From the NCBI GenBank assembly GCA_018296165.2, contig JACKQL020000022.1, forward strand, positions 558,001 to 622,000: a stretch of DNA of 64,000 nucleotides, in the 5' to 3' direction. The notes under the pieces are model-generated. The model had not been told where the DNA came from. It searched no databases and saw only the letters and a program-made list of their open reading frames with translations. The position numbers and the translations under genes were made by a program. The first letter of the stretch is position 1; each line of letters begins with the position of its first letter. Below, piece by piece: positions 35,727 through 47,374 of the stretch. The DNA is from Termitomyces sp. T153. Lineage: Eukaryota; Basidiomycota; Agaricomycetes; Agaricales; Lyophyllaceae.

Positions 35727-37120
35727 CGCGCTACCTTATCTTGCATATTGTACAATACCCAGAATCGCCCTCGGACTCGTCGACCCAAGAATCGGCTTCG
35801 GACTCTCGCCAACTCCAATGGATCATCTTGATTTCTGTCTTGATTATCGTTATTGCATTCATTCCCTCTTTCATTAACATTCTTCTCTTTTACTACCACC
35901 CCAATCATTTACACAATCGCTTTCTTTGGATATCTTCCTTTCCAAGTTATAACTCAGACAGAAGTCTCCGCACATGTACATTCTCTATCCACTTTGGCTC
36001 TTCAACCCCAAAACAGGCGGTAAACATGAAAACTCCGTATCCTATTTAGTCATCACTGTGCATAGGTACATATGTAATAAGCAATACCCTCGCATCTACG
36101 TACACACAAGCATATACACTCGCCGGATCGGAAACTCGAACAGGCTTGCGGTGAATGAGTATACTTAAGATTTTGGTGCACGAGGATGCCGGCGTTCTCG
36201 TTACGCCGTGGACTTTCATAGCAGTTGAAACAGAGGCTTGGATGCTCCGGGACGCTAGGAATAGTTCAAGTCTCCATCAGGAGCAAGATATTTATTCCTG
36301 GCATCATGATACCAGTCGCCAAATCCAGCTTGGCAAAGGACAAAAGTCATGCATTAGCAGAGTAATAATATTTAGGGTAGGGCCATAGCCCGGTTTTGAT
36401 CCTAGCGGTACCGATGGTCTGTAGTAGTAAGATGTTTCATCAGCGATGTCCGCTTGATTTCATGATGAACCTTGCAAGGTAAGAGGAGCTCTCTTAAGAG
36501 TACTATATGGAGGAAATGAAAGGTGGCTGTGCTCGGTTCAACTTCCTTCTTTAGAGTTCTTTCTCTTGAGTCTTGACCAACTTGTGACCTGCCAACTTTG
36601 ATGAAAAATTGTCGTAATGAGTGCCCATTTCAGCCGTGCGGATCATCGGAGTCTGGAAATATAGCTCTGGCTAGCGCCACTACCTGCCATTGTCAGACAA
36701 GCAGTAGTAGCAATTGTACTTCCAGCTTTCATGAGCTTTCCTGCGGGAATAGTTCGTTATTTTCCTGGAACGATGAAACAATCCCACTGTCTCGCCTAAT
36801 TGGTGCTACCGATTTCCCTTGTGCTTACCAAACACTGACGCGTAGTATGAGTGCTAAGACTATCGATTTTCCATAATATCACTCTCAAAACCGTTACCAG
36901 TTTCCTCTTATGACCTTCTCAACAGTGGAAAACAGACAAGAAGGCTGCCCCGTGACTTTTGGAAAGTACACAACCGCCCGAAACGTGGCGTCTAGTATTG
37001 CCCGTCAGAATGGTATCTTTCCATACAATCATCCGAATACACGAAGGGTCACGGTATTTATGCGAAAGACTCCTCATCCTAGTGACCTACTGGATCCCTT
37101 GACCTAGTACACTCTCCTCA
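35727..37120. other. Spacer between the two SLATT genes
   Basis: About 1.4 kb with no recognised gene. Short open frames near 36598-37107 lack motifs. It must contain the promoter of the second SLATT gene and the 3' UTR of the first. CpG is normal. Confidence 0.4.
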
Positions 37121-38435
37121 ATGGCATCTAGAATCAACCCAGAAGATCTCTGCAACAACCAACAAAGCTTGACGAAGTCGTCTGGTCCTCCTGAGGATCA
37201 ACGCTTCGATAGTTCCAGCGCGTTGTCAGCACAACCTGCGTTGACGATTCCAATCTCGCAAGCAACGAGATTGGAAAGCCCAAAAAATAACGTCGAAAAC
37301 CAGCAGGCCTCGGCGTGGGCTAAGCCGATCCCCAATCCCTCTAATAACCAGAACACTCCTCCGGAATCTACGCAGTCTGCGACGCGTTGCATTCAAGAGT
37401 CTCCTCCCCAAGACGCATCCTTTCGTGTCCCTGAAGTCATACGAGCTCCTACTACAGTAGACGCGCGATCTCGTGTTCGCCAAGATACACGATTCCCGGC
37501 TCCTGATACCATGCGCATCCTTAATTCATCATCCATGCAGCCTTCTAACTCGGGAAATGTCCAACTTGCCACTCGAGAAGATATGCAATTTCGTTGTCCG
37601 GAGGTCAGTCAGTCTTTAGCTCTCAGCAATGGCAGGGCTGCCTTCGATCGTTCACTGCCTTCAAATTTGGGATATGGTGGTCCTGAAGAGTTGCGAGCGC
37701 CGCCACAGGCGAAAACAGTTGCGGCGGGTTCCGACGGTCCACAAGGGTCGACATCTTTGGATTGGATAGTTCCATTGGAAGACGGAGTGAGTGTGGTAGC
37801 TTTCTACCTCATTGGTGTATATTTAAACAAGCATGAAAAGTGCCAGACGAATCGGACAACCACCGTCTCTGAGAGATTGCAACCCACACTCTCGAAGGCT
37901 CATTCTGAGCGAAATAAGTTTGCGATAAAGGCGAAAATGACGGGATGGACTTTGAACGTGGCCATTTTCATACAGGTCATACTTGGGTCACTTACGACAG
38001 GTGTTTCCGCTGGTGCCGCGAATGAAAAACAGGTACCCTCACATTCGTTGACAACAGCAGTAAGAACTCACAGAAAACGGTATATTTACAGGCGGCTATC
38101 GGGACAGCGATTTTGGGCGCCCTTTCTACCATTGTCGCCTCGTTCCTTGCTCGTGCTCGAGGTTCGGGCGAACCTGAGCTCTCTGCCACGCGTGTCAAGG
38201 ACCTTGAGCAATATATCCGTGAAGTCGATGCATTTCTGATGGATCATGGGAATAGCACGTCGAGTGAGCACGACATCCAACTACATAAATTTCGCATGCG
38301 CTTCGAAGAGCTTTTGGGGAACATGACTCAGTATGCTGCCTTCCTGGGAAAATGCTCCTTAACATTTTTTAAAATTTCTTTTGCTCTAGTAAAAGTGCAC
38401 GTGGACCTCCAGAATCTGAAGCCTCGAAAGTTTGA
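37121..38435 (+). CDS. SLATT-domain 2TM membrane protein, copy 2
   Basis: Paralogue of the gene at 34557. Exons 37121-37786, 37841-38032, 38092-38330 and 38390-38435 give 380 residues in frame to a TGA. The 222-codon first exon encodes a Ser/Pro/Gln-rich disordered region unlike copy 1 except at its end (DWIVPLEDG). The domain reads SERLQPTLSKAHSERNKFAI and KAKMTGWTLNVAIFIQVILG, with membrane segments around NVAIFIQVILGSLTTGVSAG and AAIGTAILGALSTIVASFLA. Then come RVKDLEQYIREVDAFLMDHG and FRMRFEELLGNMT. Exon 3 (239 nt) equals the summed length of copy-1 exons 3 and 4, so one intron has been gained or lost between copies. A continuous reading through the intron at 38033 gives a false C-terminus. 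The exact acceptor at 37840 is the least certain junction. Confidence 0.85.
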
Positions 38436-40927
38436 ATGGCGACAAATCTGGCGTGTCAATTACCCTAACTCCGCTAAACTTAGTGTGCCAAGGACGTCAC
38501 ATTTACCTCCACATTGACATTTATCGCTCCCGTTCTTCATGAACACTATGATCCACTTAGTTTCAATTTCTGTAGGGCTCTTCGTACATTTCCTTAATCC
38601 ATCCAACTATAATCCGTTCGATATTAAAAGCCTATTAATACTTATACAGTTGTCTTGATACTGTTTGGAAGCTATAAAGTGGTGAACAGCACCATGATAA
38701 TGAAGTTCTTTGTGGATATTTCAGCTCGTTGCTAAGTAGGTAGGCCCCCATGCCGTCTTCCTGTACATAGTGGATATTCAGAGAGAAAACTGCGGGTCGG
38801 GGTTGATGTAGCGTTGTCATCTCAGAGCTCTGACAGGGGAGAAGTCGAGCATAGTGTTCGCGGTATTTGACGGTTCGCTCAATTATTTGACCTTTCTCTT
38901 CATGTTCTGATGGTTTGGGGATCTGAGAACTCCGCCGCTTCTCTCATACTTAGGGACACATGCCTTATTTCATCTGCATAAGTAGCTATAAGTAGTCATC
39001 CGTGGAACTCAGGGAGACAGCGACAAGTAGGCGTTCTTGGTAATTATTTGAAGAGACTATGCACCCGTCACCTCACTTGCCTGCGGGCTGACTCCCTATG
39101 TAGTCTCTAGGAGCTCTCAGCCCTTCAAGTCAAGTTATCGACATCCAGATATTATAGCATTCCTTCCAGTTGATGTCGGTGCCAGAGAAAAGTCACTTTG
39201 GGATCTGAGTCCGAGTCACTGGGCAATATATCCACGCCAAATACTCTTGTTAGCGACCGAGATATTCAACCGTTGCTTAGAATCATATACTCCTCAACTT
39301 TCGAAGGAGCTCTCGAAAAGTTGACTGCGGGTTTGAGGCGGAAGTGATAAGCCTTGGTATACATCATCGTTTCACAGTTTATGTCTCTTTTCCAGAGGAT
39401 GTACCGCGTCCAGGTCTCAAGGTCACTCAGCAGGTGGGAAAGAAGGAGGCCAGTGTGCAAAGCAGAAAGGATAAGCAGGAGGATGCCGTGAATCTATTAT
39501 TGCTTGCAGTGTGAAGAAGACACTACAAGTGGAAGGCGTGGTATCAACCGCAGGAAATGGCAGTAAAGAAGCTGATGGCTCCGATGGAAGGTTGAAGAAA
39601 CCATGCAGAACAAAGGCGAGGAGAAAGCAAGGCAAGAAAAACTCTCGATGATGACAATTGTCATCACCTTGTCCAATAATATATTTAGAAAGCAAGCCAG
39701 AATCAATAGCTTGATATCTTGATATATAAAAAAACTAACGAGCTCTAGACATAATAGGGGTAGTTTTTGCCAGGAAAATCGAAGGTCAGATTATGAAGGA
39801 TATATGATGAGTCACGACTCGTGTCCTTATTAACGCCGTCAATTCTGTTCGTATTAGTGAAGGATGACGGATGAAATGCCAAGCAACGTCCAGTTAAGTT
39901 AGCTGGGTAATTGCTTTATCTAAAGGCAAACATAACCAAGAAACTTTTGAACGAGGAGACAACGAAGATAAAAAAAATGAGAGCGTTGAAGACAGTGCAG
40001 GAATGACCGGTACAAGCAGACGTTTTTACCGACATTCTGCGGCGAGTAGAGTCTCAATAGTGCAGCCATCATCCAGTAACGGTAACCGCGCCAGAAGGCA
40101 TGAAATATACCGTAGAAGAAATAACTTCGCTGACATCATCACGGAGTAGGACTCGAAACCAGAAGGATCCAGTATAGATCCAGTATAGAGTTGGAATGGT
40201 CAAGCTATTGTATCTTCACCGCCCCAGATCGAGAATCCAGTGACAAAAATGAAGACGAAACCCGAGCTTGGCACGTCGAGGACGTTTCAACTATGTCAGG
40301 TCAGGAAACACGCCGACGTAAATCTCCGACCTATGACAGGCATCTTGAGGCATCTGGCGATTCAATGTGCAATCATTTGTTCACAATGAGGGGAGGGACA
40401 ACATGTACCATTTGCCTCACGATAAAGGGAGGGCTTCAGTTAGGTCTGGGTTACGGGTCATTCGTCGATATTCGTCGATATCTGTGGACAACATATTAGT
40501 TAGAATCATCGGAGGGGCTATTTGTGCACTGACTCCATTTCTAAATTTTCCACGATGATGATTCGAACCTTCCTCAACTAATCTAGTGCAAGTTTGTCGA
40601 GGTTATGGAAGGGCTGTTGACTTCAAACGATACGAACGTGGTCATGGAAGAGGGCTGAAACTTGATGAAGTTTCGAGCGTGTATCCTCTTCAGCTGTCAT
40701 TGGGGTTCAATTGCGACTCAGATTATGATCACAATGGCGAAGGATTGTGGTCGAAAAAGACCTATCGTGAGCCCAACCTGAGACATCATTTATACGGTGC
40801 GGTGGCCAACCACTCAGCTCTCGCTTATCTGTGCAGTCAGCGGCGTAATTGGGTGAAGATGGAGTATTACCTCGTTCATAGCAAAGTTACCATGGTTGTA
40901 ACACGATGGCAGGTTACCGTTATTTAA
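38436..40927. other. Intergenic, no gene recognised
   Basis: About 2.5 kb. ORFs of up to 113 codons at 40191-40499 and 40586-40927 lack motifs. Short tandem phrases (ATCCAGTATAG twice near 40167; ATTCGTCGAT twice near 40460) are present. CpG is normal until the tRNA at 40928. Confidence 0.4.
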
Positions 40928-41033
40928 TACAAGATGGCCGAGCGGTTAAGGCGTGTGACTCAAGCGTAGCTTACCTGCATTCGCGGGTTCTCATCATCGA
41001 ATGATGGCGTGGGTTCAAGTCCCACTCTTGTCA
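40928..41033 (+). tRNA. tRNA-Leu (anticodon CAA) with a short intron
   Basis: Starts TACAAGATGGCCGAGCGGTT. The D-stem is GCC/GGC. The anticodon stem TGTGA pairs with TCGCG (two G-U pairs). The loop is CTCAAG, with CAA at 40961-40963, so it reads UUG. About 15 nt between G37 and the 3' anticodon stem (CGTAGCTTACCTGCA) is the expected intron site. A long variable arm contains CATCAT-CGA-ATGATG. The T-arm is GTGGG-TTCAAGT-CCCAC. Acceptor pairs 2-71 to 7-66 match; pair 1-72 is T opposite C and does not. A 3' A discriminator precedes a T run. Type II form with GCCGAGCGG is typical of tRNA-Leu. Confidence 0.88.
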
Positions 41034-41036
41034 AAC

Positions 41037-41041
41037 TTTTT
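41037..41041 (+). terminator. RNA polymerase III terminator of tRNA-Leu
   Basis: A run of five T residues four bases past the tRNA 3' end, the usual Pol III stop signal. Confidence 0.7.
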
Positions 41042-41150
41042 CTGTCTTTTCATGTACACACCTATTTTCCATGTTTTGTCTGTAATTGTGCAAAAGTATC
41101 CTTCTAAGGGCCCCATCATAGTGTTGTCATGTTGTCTAGACTTTGAGTTT

Positions 41151-41213
41151 AAGATGGCTGAGTAGTTAAGGTGTGTGATCCAAGCATAGCTTACCTGTCA
41201 TCATGAGTTCTCA
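41151..41213 (+). pseudogene. 5' tRNA-Leu(CAA) fragment, CpG-stripped
   Basis: AAGATGGCTGAGTAGTTAAG and onward aligns with the first 60 or so bases of the tRNA at 40928, through the anticodon region and intron, to GAGTTCTCA. All six CpG sites of the intact gene in this span are lost (now TG, TA, TG, CA, CA, TG). The anticodon region reads ATCCAAG in place of ACTCAAG. The 3' half is absent. It may be a local tRNA duplicate or the head of a tRNA-derived SINE. Confidence 0.8.
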
Positions 41214-42264
41214 AGCTTAAGGGCAGGGAGCTTCTGTGTGTCATGACACCCTTCAGAAAGAGAGGGAGAGAAAGTTGTATCTTGATGTGTACTATGGCAT
41301 GATTTGAGATGGTTGATTTTAACACACTTTAATTGGCACCACTGGCAGTCCATGAGATTTCCTCAGAGAGAAAAAAGCATTGGACAATGTTGAGGATATG
41401 TGACACAAGTCACATTTCCTATGTTTTCTTTCTTTGTTACAAGTCACACCTCAGTGTCATTTTTCTGCCACTGAGGTGTAAGTCATTTGTTATATCATAT
41501 ACATTACCTTTGCTAACACATCATAGTATTTACCTACATCTACATCTCATAAACTAGTGTTGACAACTTTTCCTGAAATGCCAACCCCACTGCCAATGAC
41601 AAAGGCAGCTCTAAGGACACTGAACACCCTTCTATTTCTAGCAAAGGTAAGCTGAGTACTTATAAGCCTTCTTCTTTGTAGAAAAAAGCTTCTTCTTTTT
41701 GACAAAGCAATTTGGTTTCCAATGACAAATATGTTCCCCCCAACTCTTTTCAGATGACCCCTTAACTTTTCTGCTGCTCAAACCAAAAACAAATGTTGTA
41801 ATCAATAAACCAGAATGGAGTAAAGTTACTAAAATTAGTAGCACTCATGTTCAAGCTATCAAGTTCACTACATCCTATGCTGACCATCAATCTTACAAGG
41901 CCTAAGTATTTTCTTTTTTTTTCAATAATCATACTCTTTTTTGATAGTGTGATAATTGTATCATAAGCAACTTGAATGATAGGTGCTGGTATACTGAGCA
42001 CAAGTACTCTTGTAACCAATGTTATACTGTATTGGAATGTGGAGAGGCAACTGGTTGAGAATCATAACAAATTGAGTTGCATAGAGCAACACAACTATGC
42101 ATCAACTATGCATGACAGAACCAAATTAAACAACTACACCTGAGGATTCAAAGCCTAGCCAGGCTGATGGCAAGTTATGACCAGTAGATACATTTTAGGT
42201 CTATCTTTATAACAGCTCTTATTGTGACAAAGTTTTCTTAACTTATACATATTGGCAGCATTGT

Positions 42265-42530
42265 ATGTATATCCCTAAGCCATTCATTAGGCTACCCCAA
42301 CACCTCATTGAGAGAATGAAACACTTACAGAAACTATTTGAGAATCGTCTGGACAGCATTTTCTTGCCAAGTGATTCCAATATTGCATATTCATTTCTCT
42401 TGACAACAAAAAAACTGAAGGAACAAGATATACTATGGAAGAGAAAATATGCTGAGATTCAATAGAAGGAGCAGGGCCAAAGTTTATTTGTTACTTTGAC
42501 TGTTTTCATGTAGAATTCTGTAAAGAGAAT
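42265..42530 (+). pseudogene. Short coding remnant, unknown repeat protein
   Basis: Open for 66 codons (YIPKPFIRLPQHLIERMKHL, then FLLTTKKLKEQDILWKRKYA), then continues in frame past one TAG. The composition is protein-like and CpG is absent. It is probably an exon of a dead transposon ORF; I do not recognise the family. Confidence 0.3.
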
Positions 42531-43208
42531 GGCTCTCTTAAATTGGATGGTTTTTAAGTTAGCTTGACTGTAACAGCTGGTTTGAGCTGAAAAATGGGCT
42601 GGAACAATAGTTTCAAAGCCCAAATGCAAAAAACCAGCAGACAGCACAGCTAAACACACCAATTAACCTGGCAGTACTATTTTACTACAGCTCAAACACA
42701 CTACATCAATGACAATTGAAGTTTCCACTCATAATAAAGCATTCATCACAGCTAAAAGAGGGAAACTGATCAAAACACTAAGAATCAGGAGAGGACAAAG
42801 GAACAACAAGAAGAATGAGTAAGTGAGGAGAACAGGAAGAGGAAAGTATTCTAGCTCATAAACAGCAGCAAAAGCATCATGAAAAGGTCAAACAACAAAA
42901 TTGATAACATCAACAATGTATTCATGTGGGGCACTCAGACTACATCAAAGAAGTTGATAATCAGCAACATTGCAGCACTCTTATGCTCAGACCATAGAGA
43001 CTAGCAAGAAGGTAGAAAGAGAACATCAAATGGAGTCATGGAGGCTCAAGCATCATGTATAAATTGGTACCACTCTTTTCTCTGGGTCCATATAGACAAT
43101 GTGCTGCAACAATACAACTAGAGTCCTGGAGATATTGTCAAGACCTTGAAGTGAGAATATCTTGAGCTGTTTGGACAGCTCCATTGTGGGATCATTTTAA
43201 GGTAGCTT

Positions 43209-43411
43209 CACTGATAGCAGCCAATCATGTTTCCAAGGGAAAAACTGGGAAAGAAACCTGTTATACCATTTCTGGACAGTGTATTTCCAATGGGAAAAGG
43301 CTTTAAACAATGGAAGAAGCCTTTTTCCAAAGGAAAAATCTGTCAAAGAAATGGTATTACAGGTTTCTTTTTCCATTTTTCCACTGGAAACAGGTTCTGG
43401 TGCCAGCAGTG
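43209..43411. mobile_element. Palindromic MITE, copy A
   Basis: A 203-bp element with termini CACTGATAGCAGCCAATCAT and, inverted, CACTGCTGGCACCAGAACCT. The whole element is a long imperfect palindrome: GAAACCTGTTATACCATTTC in the left arm matches the complement of GAAATGGTATTACAGGTTTC in the right. It has no coding capacity; the ORFs that cross it are shadows. Flanking CTT on both sides could be a 3-bp target duplication, but this is weak. Confidence 0.75.
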
Positions 43412-44513
43412 CTTAGAGGAAGCAAACATGAATTGTTGAAACAGACAATGAAGAATGAAGGAGGAACAGCAGCAATGATGGGTGAGGTACTGATGGCAAG
43501 ATTGGAGCAGCCAACAAGCCTGGTATCAGAAAACCTAGTCAAGAACTGGCAGCCAAAGTGGTGATGGTTTTGAAATGAAGATAGTTGTTAGGTCCAGCTG
43601 ACCTGCTCTCACTGTAGAGCAAGAAATTTGCTAGTTGGAGAACTACAATGGCTAAGAGGACTTATAGAGCATTGGAGTTAGATGGGGGGTTGAATGGACA
43701 ATTTGGAAGTTTTGAGTTGGTGAATTGGGGACTTTGGAGAGTCAGGTAAATACTCTGGAGTTTGGAGTCAGTGAGGATACCAAGTCTGGAGATGTATGGA
43801 GTTTGGAGGACTTAGGAGTTGAGCCAGAGTTGGGTTAGGAATTAGGATGAGTAATTAGATTATTGTTTGGAGTGAGTGAGATAGCTATAGCCAAGTGCTG
43901 GGAAATAAATAAGGCCAGGAAACTGATAGTGTTGGGAAACAGAGAATGCCAGGAAACTATATGCAACTGATGGCAATATTGAGATTAGTCTACTAACTAT
44001 GGTGACACAGTATTTATAGTAGGTTCTTAGAGGGTTTTGGGGCTTAGAATAGGGGCACAGATGTTGTCCTGGAGTTTAAGGTGTGTTCTAAGACTGGGAG
44101 TGGGGTAGCAGTGCCAAGACAGGGTTTGGCAGCACTGCTAGGGGCCTTGGGCAAGTGCAGAGCAAGTGTGGAGGTTGTGTGGAAGAGATCTGTAGGTTCT
44201 GGCTTAATGGAATCAGATGTTGATGTAATTTTGATGAGCTGATGGCAGAGTCAGGGATCTTGGGGAGGGTAAGCTAGGTAGGTTGAGGTTTGGGAGGCAG
44301 AGATGGGAGTCATGACAATGGTGAGCATCCAGGATGGATTTTTTTAAGAGAGTAGTCTGAAAGAGGAGTTAATTGTAATAGAACAAAAGAAAGATATATA
44401 AACTACGTAATGACTCAAAATGGTAATCCATAGAGCAGATTGTTTTGTGTCAGATAGTCAGGTATTGTTCATCAATTTTTAGGAGATGCCATGAAACTTC
44501 TGGGACCAGTATG

Positions 44514-44680
44514 CAGTGGCTAAAAAAATTGTCCCAATGTTTCATACTTTTTGAAAGATGACATTGGCATGAAACATTGGAAGTACCTAAAATTTAAATT
44601 AAACCATATAAAATACTATAAAATATTAGCTACAAATTGCACTCAGACTTATGTAATTTGAATCAAAACTGACAGAGCTT
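44514..44680. mobile_element. Solo terminal repeat of the Tc1 family element
   Basis: CAGTGGCTAAAAAAATTGTC, then CATACTTTTTGAAAGATGAC and ATTGGCATGAAACATTGGAA align with the left end of the Tc1/mariner copy at 46966 for about 165 bp. No matching inverted end or transposase follows, so this is a truncated or internally deleted copy. Confidence 0.75.
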
Positions 44681-46965
44681 CAGTGACCAAACTGTTTCAA
44701 AAAGGGAAAGTAGATTCTTAATAGAAGGGCCTTGGAATGTGGGGTTATAGTAGTCAGCCATAATTGGATGGTAGAATTGGCAGAGGTAATAAAAGCTCAG
44801 CAGTGTTTGGCAGTATAATGAGATTGATGCAAAGTGGTGAAAAATTGGGGAGTATAGGGCATATGTAGTGAGAGAAAAGGAGGGACACAAGCCAGAAAAT
44901 TGTAAGAATATGCAGAATGCCAGAGGAAGATGGCTTCTAATAATAATCAGGTGTCAGGTGGCATACCTAGCTGATAAGAGAATATACTGATGTTGGGAAC
45001 TGTGGATGACAGCTGAGATTATGCAAGAGAAAATGACATTGCTATTACTATTTGAATTAGTGCTAAATTCTAGGAATCATAGAAATAAAGACATCAGAAA
45101 GATAAGAAAATAGAAGGGGCTAGTTGGAAATATCATTCAAAAAATATATATGAATGGAAACTGATAAAGCCCCCTTCATCATGATTTATACCACTATAAA
45201 TGTACAATAACAACAAACCAGTATTGGCATGAGAAAAATGCTGGCAATGCTATAAAGATAGGAGTTGTTGGAGGGATGGATGGCTATAAAAAATTCTATC
45301 ACACAATATTGGATTGATATGCAGTCAAGAAAAGTCTTAAAATCCAGTAGAGGGGCTAAAGGTAGATGGTGAAACTCTACAAAATTTTGGATAGTTGGAG
45401 GTAGAGTTTCTGGACTGGCTAAAATGTCTGGGGGCTAAATCAGAAAGAAATGAGTTTGGAATATAGGATGGAAGAAGACTCACTATGTGTCAAGGAAATG
45501 CTGTGTCCACCTCTTGATAGGATAATAATAGCAAAGTTGAATACAGGATATAAGGAGTAACAATGTTACAATTATGATATTTACCTTGGCTAAGTAATAG
45601 CTGAGGTCACATCAGTAAAGATGTTACCATGTTCAGACCATGTTCAGACCAGGATACACCAGGTAGTTAATACATTTCTACCACCAGTTCTAAACCTTAG
45701 AAGGAAACCTTTCTGCAGAATAGATCAGCTATACTATCAAGAAGGTCATTGTAAGGGGACCACCCATTTCCAGGTTATTGTTTTGTTTCTTTTATTCCTA
45801 GCCTGCCTCTCCTCCCCATCCCTCCATCCTTGGGTTACAAGTGCTTTCAGCCAGGGCTATCTGACAATACAATACCATTCTGGTGTGGACATGTGCCTGG
45901 CTAGAATTCAAAGCCAATTACAGTGAATTCCCATTTTTGGGACCAGACTCTAGATTTGGTTATTGTCAGGCATGTTTCCTGCACATCATGTCATCTGAGC
46001 CCATGCCCACATTGACAGGTTGATGATGGCACATGACAATTATATAAAAGGCTGCTTCTCCTTTCAATTCCAGATTTTTGGCCACTTCTGGAGTTTTGGC
46101 TTTTGGGTTAGGGTTGAACTTTTCTGTTGTATTGTACAGTTGTTCCCATGCTACTGAAGCATCTGAAGCATCACACCTGGCCTGGAAAGTCCCTTAGACT
46201 TATTCTCTTTGGATCTCCCTCTGCCAGGTGTGTAGTTATGTCTGTAGACACTGTCCAGTACTGAATAGACTTTGGATTTCCCTCTGCTAGCTGTGTGACT
46301 GAGCCATAGCCTCCAGAGGCTGCCCTTACAGCCATTGCTAATTGAATGTAGAAAATGAAATCATGGGCAGACTGGATTCAATGTTTGTATGCTTGGAGGA
46401 GTCTAAAGAGTTGATGGCAGAAATAATGTCAACAATAGACCTGTATGATCAAGGAAAGAGAGGAGTAGTCCATGAGCTCTACTGCAGAATATGGCTTTTT
46501 ATAGTGGTAATTAGTGTGATGGCTGATGACTGATAACAAGAGAAAAACATTGCTATCATAAATTAACCAAAATAAGTATAGAAGATATTAATAGCACTAT
46601 CAAAGCAGAGAGGGGTGGGCACTGAAATAAAACAAACAAAAAACCCAAGTACTTTTTGATGGCAGAATAGTTTAAGAAAGAAGTGTATTGGAAATGACTT
46701 GTTGAAACAATCAACATCTGGTATAGAGCAGTCTCAGCACTGATTTTAGTGAATGTGACAAAAACATAGGAATGAGTGAACAGATGATCAATCAGCTGGG
46801 ATTTATAGACAGTAGAAATGTACAATTTCCAAAGTATGTGAGCAAATCAATCAGACATGTTTAGTGATGATTATCAAAATTTAGGAATGGGAAGGAAAAG
46901 AACTCATAGTTCTACCCTGTTATCTTGTCCAATACTCCTGATGGCATTAAAGGAGTATATCAGTA

Positions 46966-47165
46966 CAGTGGCTTAAAAAACTGTCCCAATGTTTTATACT
47001 TTTTGAAAGATAACATTGGCATGGAGAATTGAAGTACCTGAAATTCTGGTTAAATCATGTAAAGTACTATAGCATCATAACTACAAATTGCATTTATGCT
47101 TTTGTAATTCAAATCAAAAATGATGGAATAATGGCCATTTTAAAATCTTCACTCATTGGGACTGT
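46966..47165. repeat. Left terminal inverted repeat of the Tc1 element
   Basis: About 200 bp that aligns with the reverse complement of 48363-48562. Shared blocks include TGTCCCAATGTTTTATACTT, AAATCATGTAAAGTAC / AAATCATGTAAAATAC and TAATGGCCATTT. Confidence 0.85.
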
Positions 47166-47374
47166 TTTTGGAGCCTCTTTAACTTTGCAGGTTTATCCCT
47201 ATTTTAGTCAGAAATAAAGAGTAAGTTGCACATGAGAATATCAACAGAGTCATATGACCATGTTTGGTTCTATTTGGGAGGGTTTCAAGTTGGTTGAACT
47301 ACATCTTGACCTTCAACCACCATCATAAAAGCTACTTCTCCTGCACAATGCTCTACTGTTGCCTCTCTCCAGGG

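Noticed and set aside
37121..38239. Continuous 372-codon ORF as the second SLATT protein
   Set aside because: It reads through two introns and leaves the conserved frame; the spliced model restores the second membrane segment and matches copy 1.
43227..43564. Plus-strand ORFs of 70-84 codons near 43.3 kb
   Set aside because: They cross the palindromic MITE and have no codon-level conservation.
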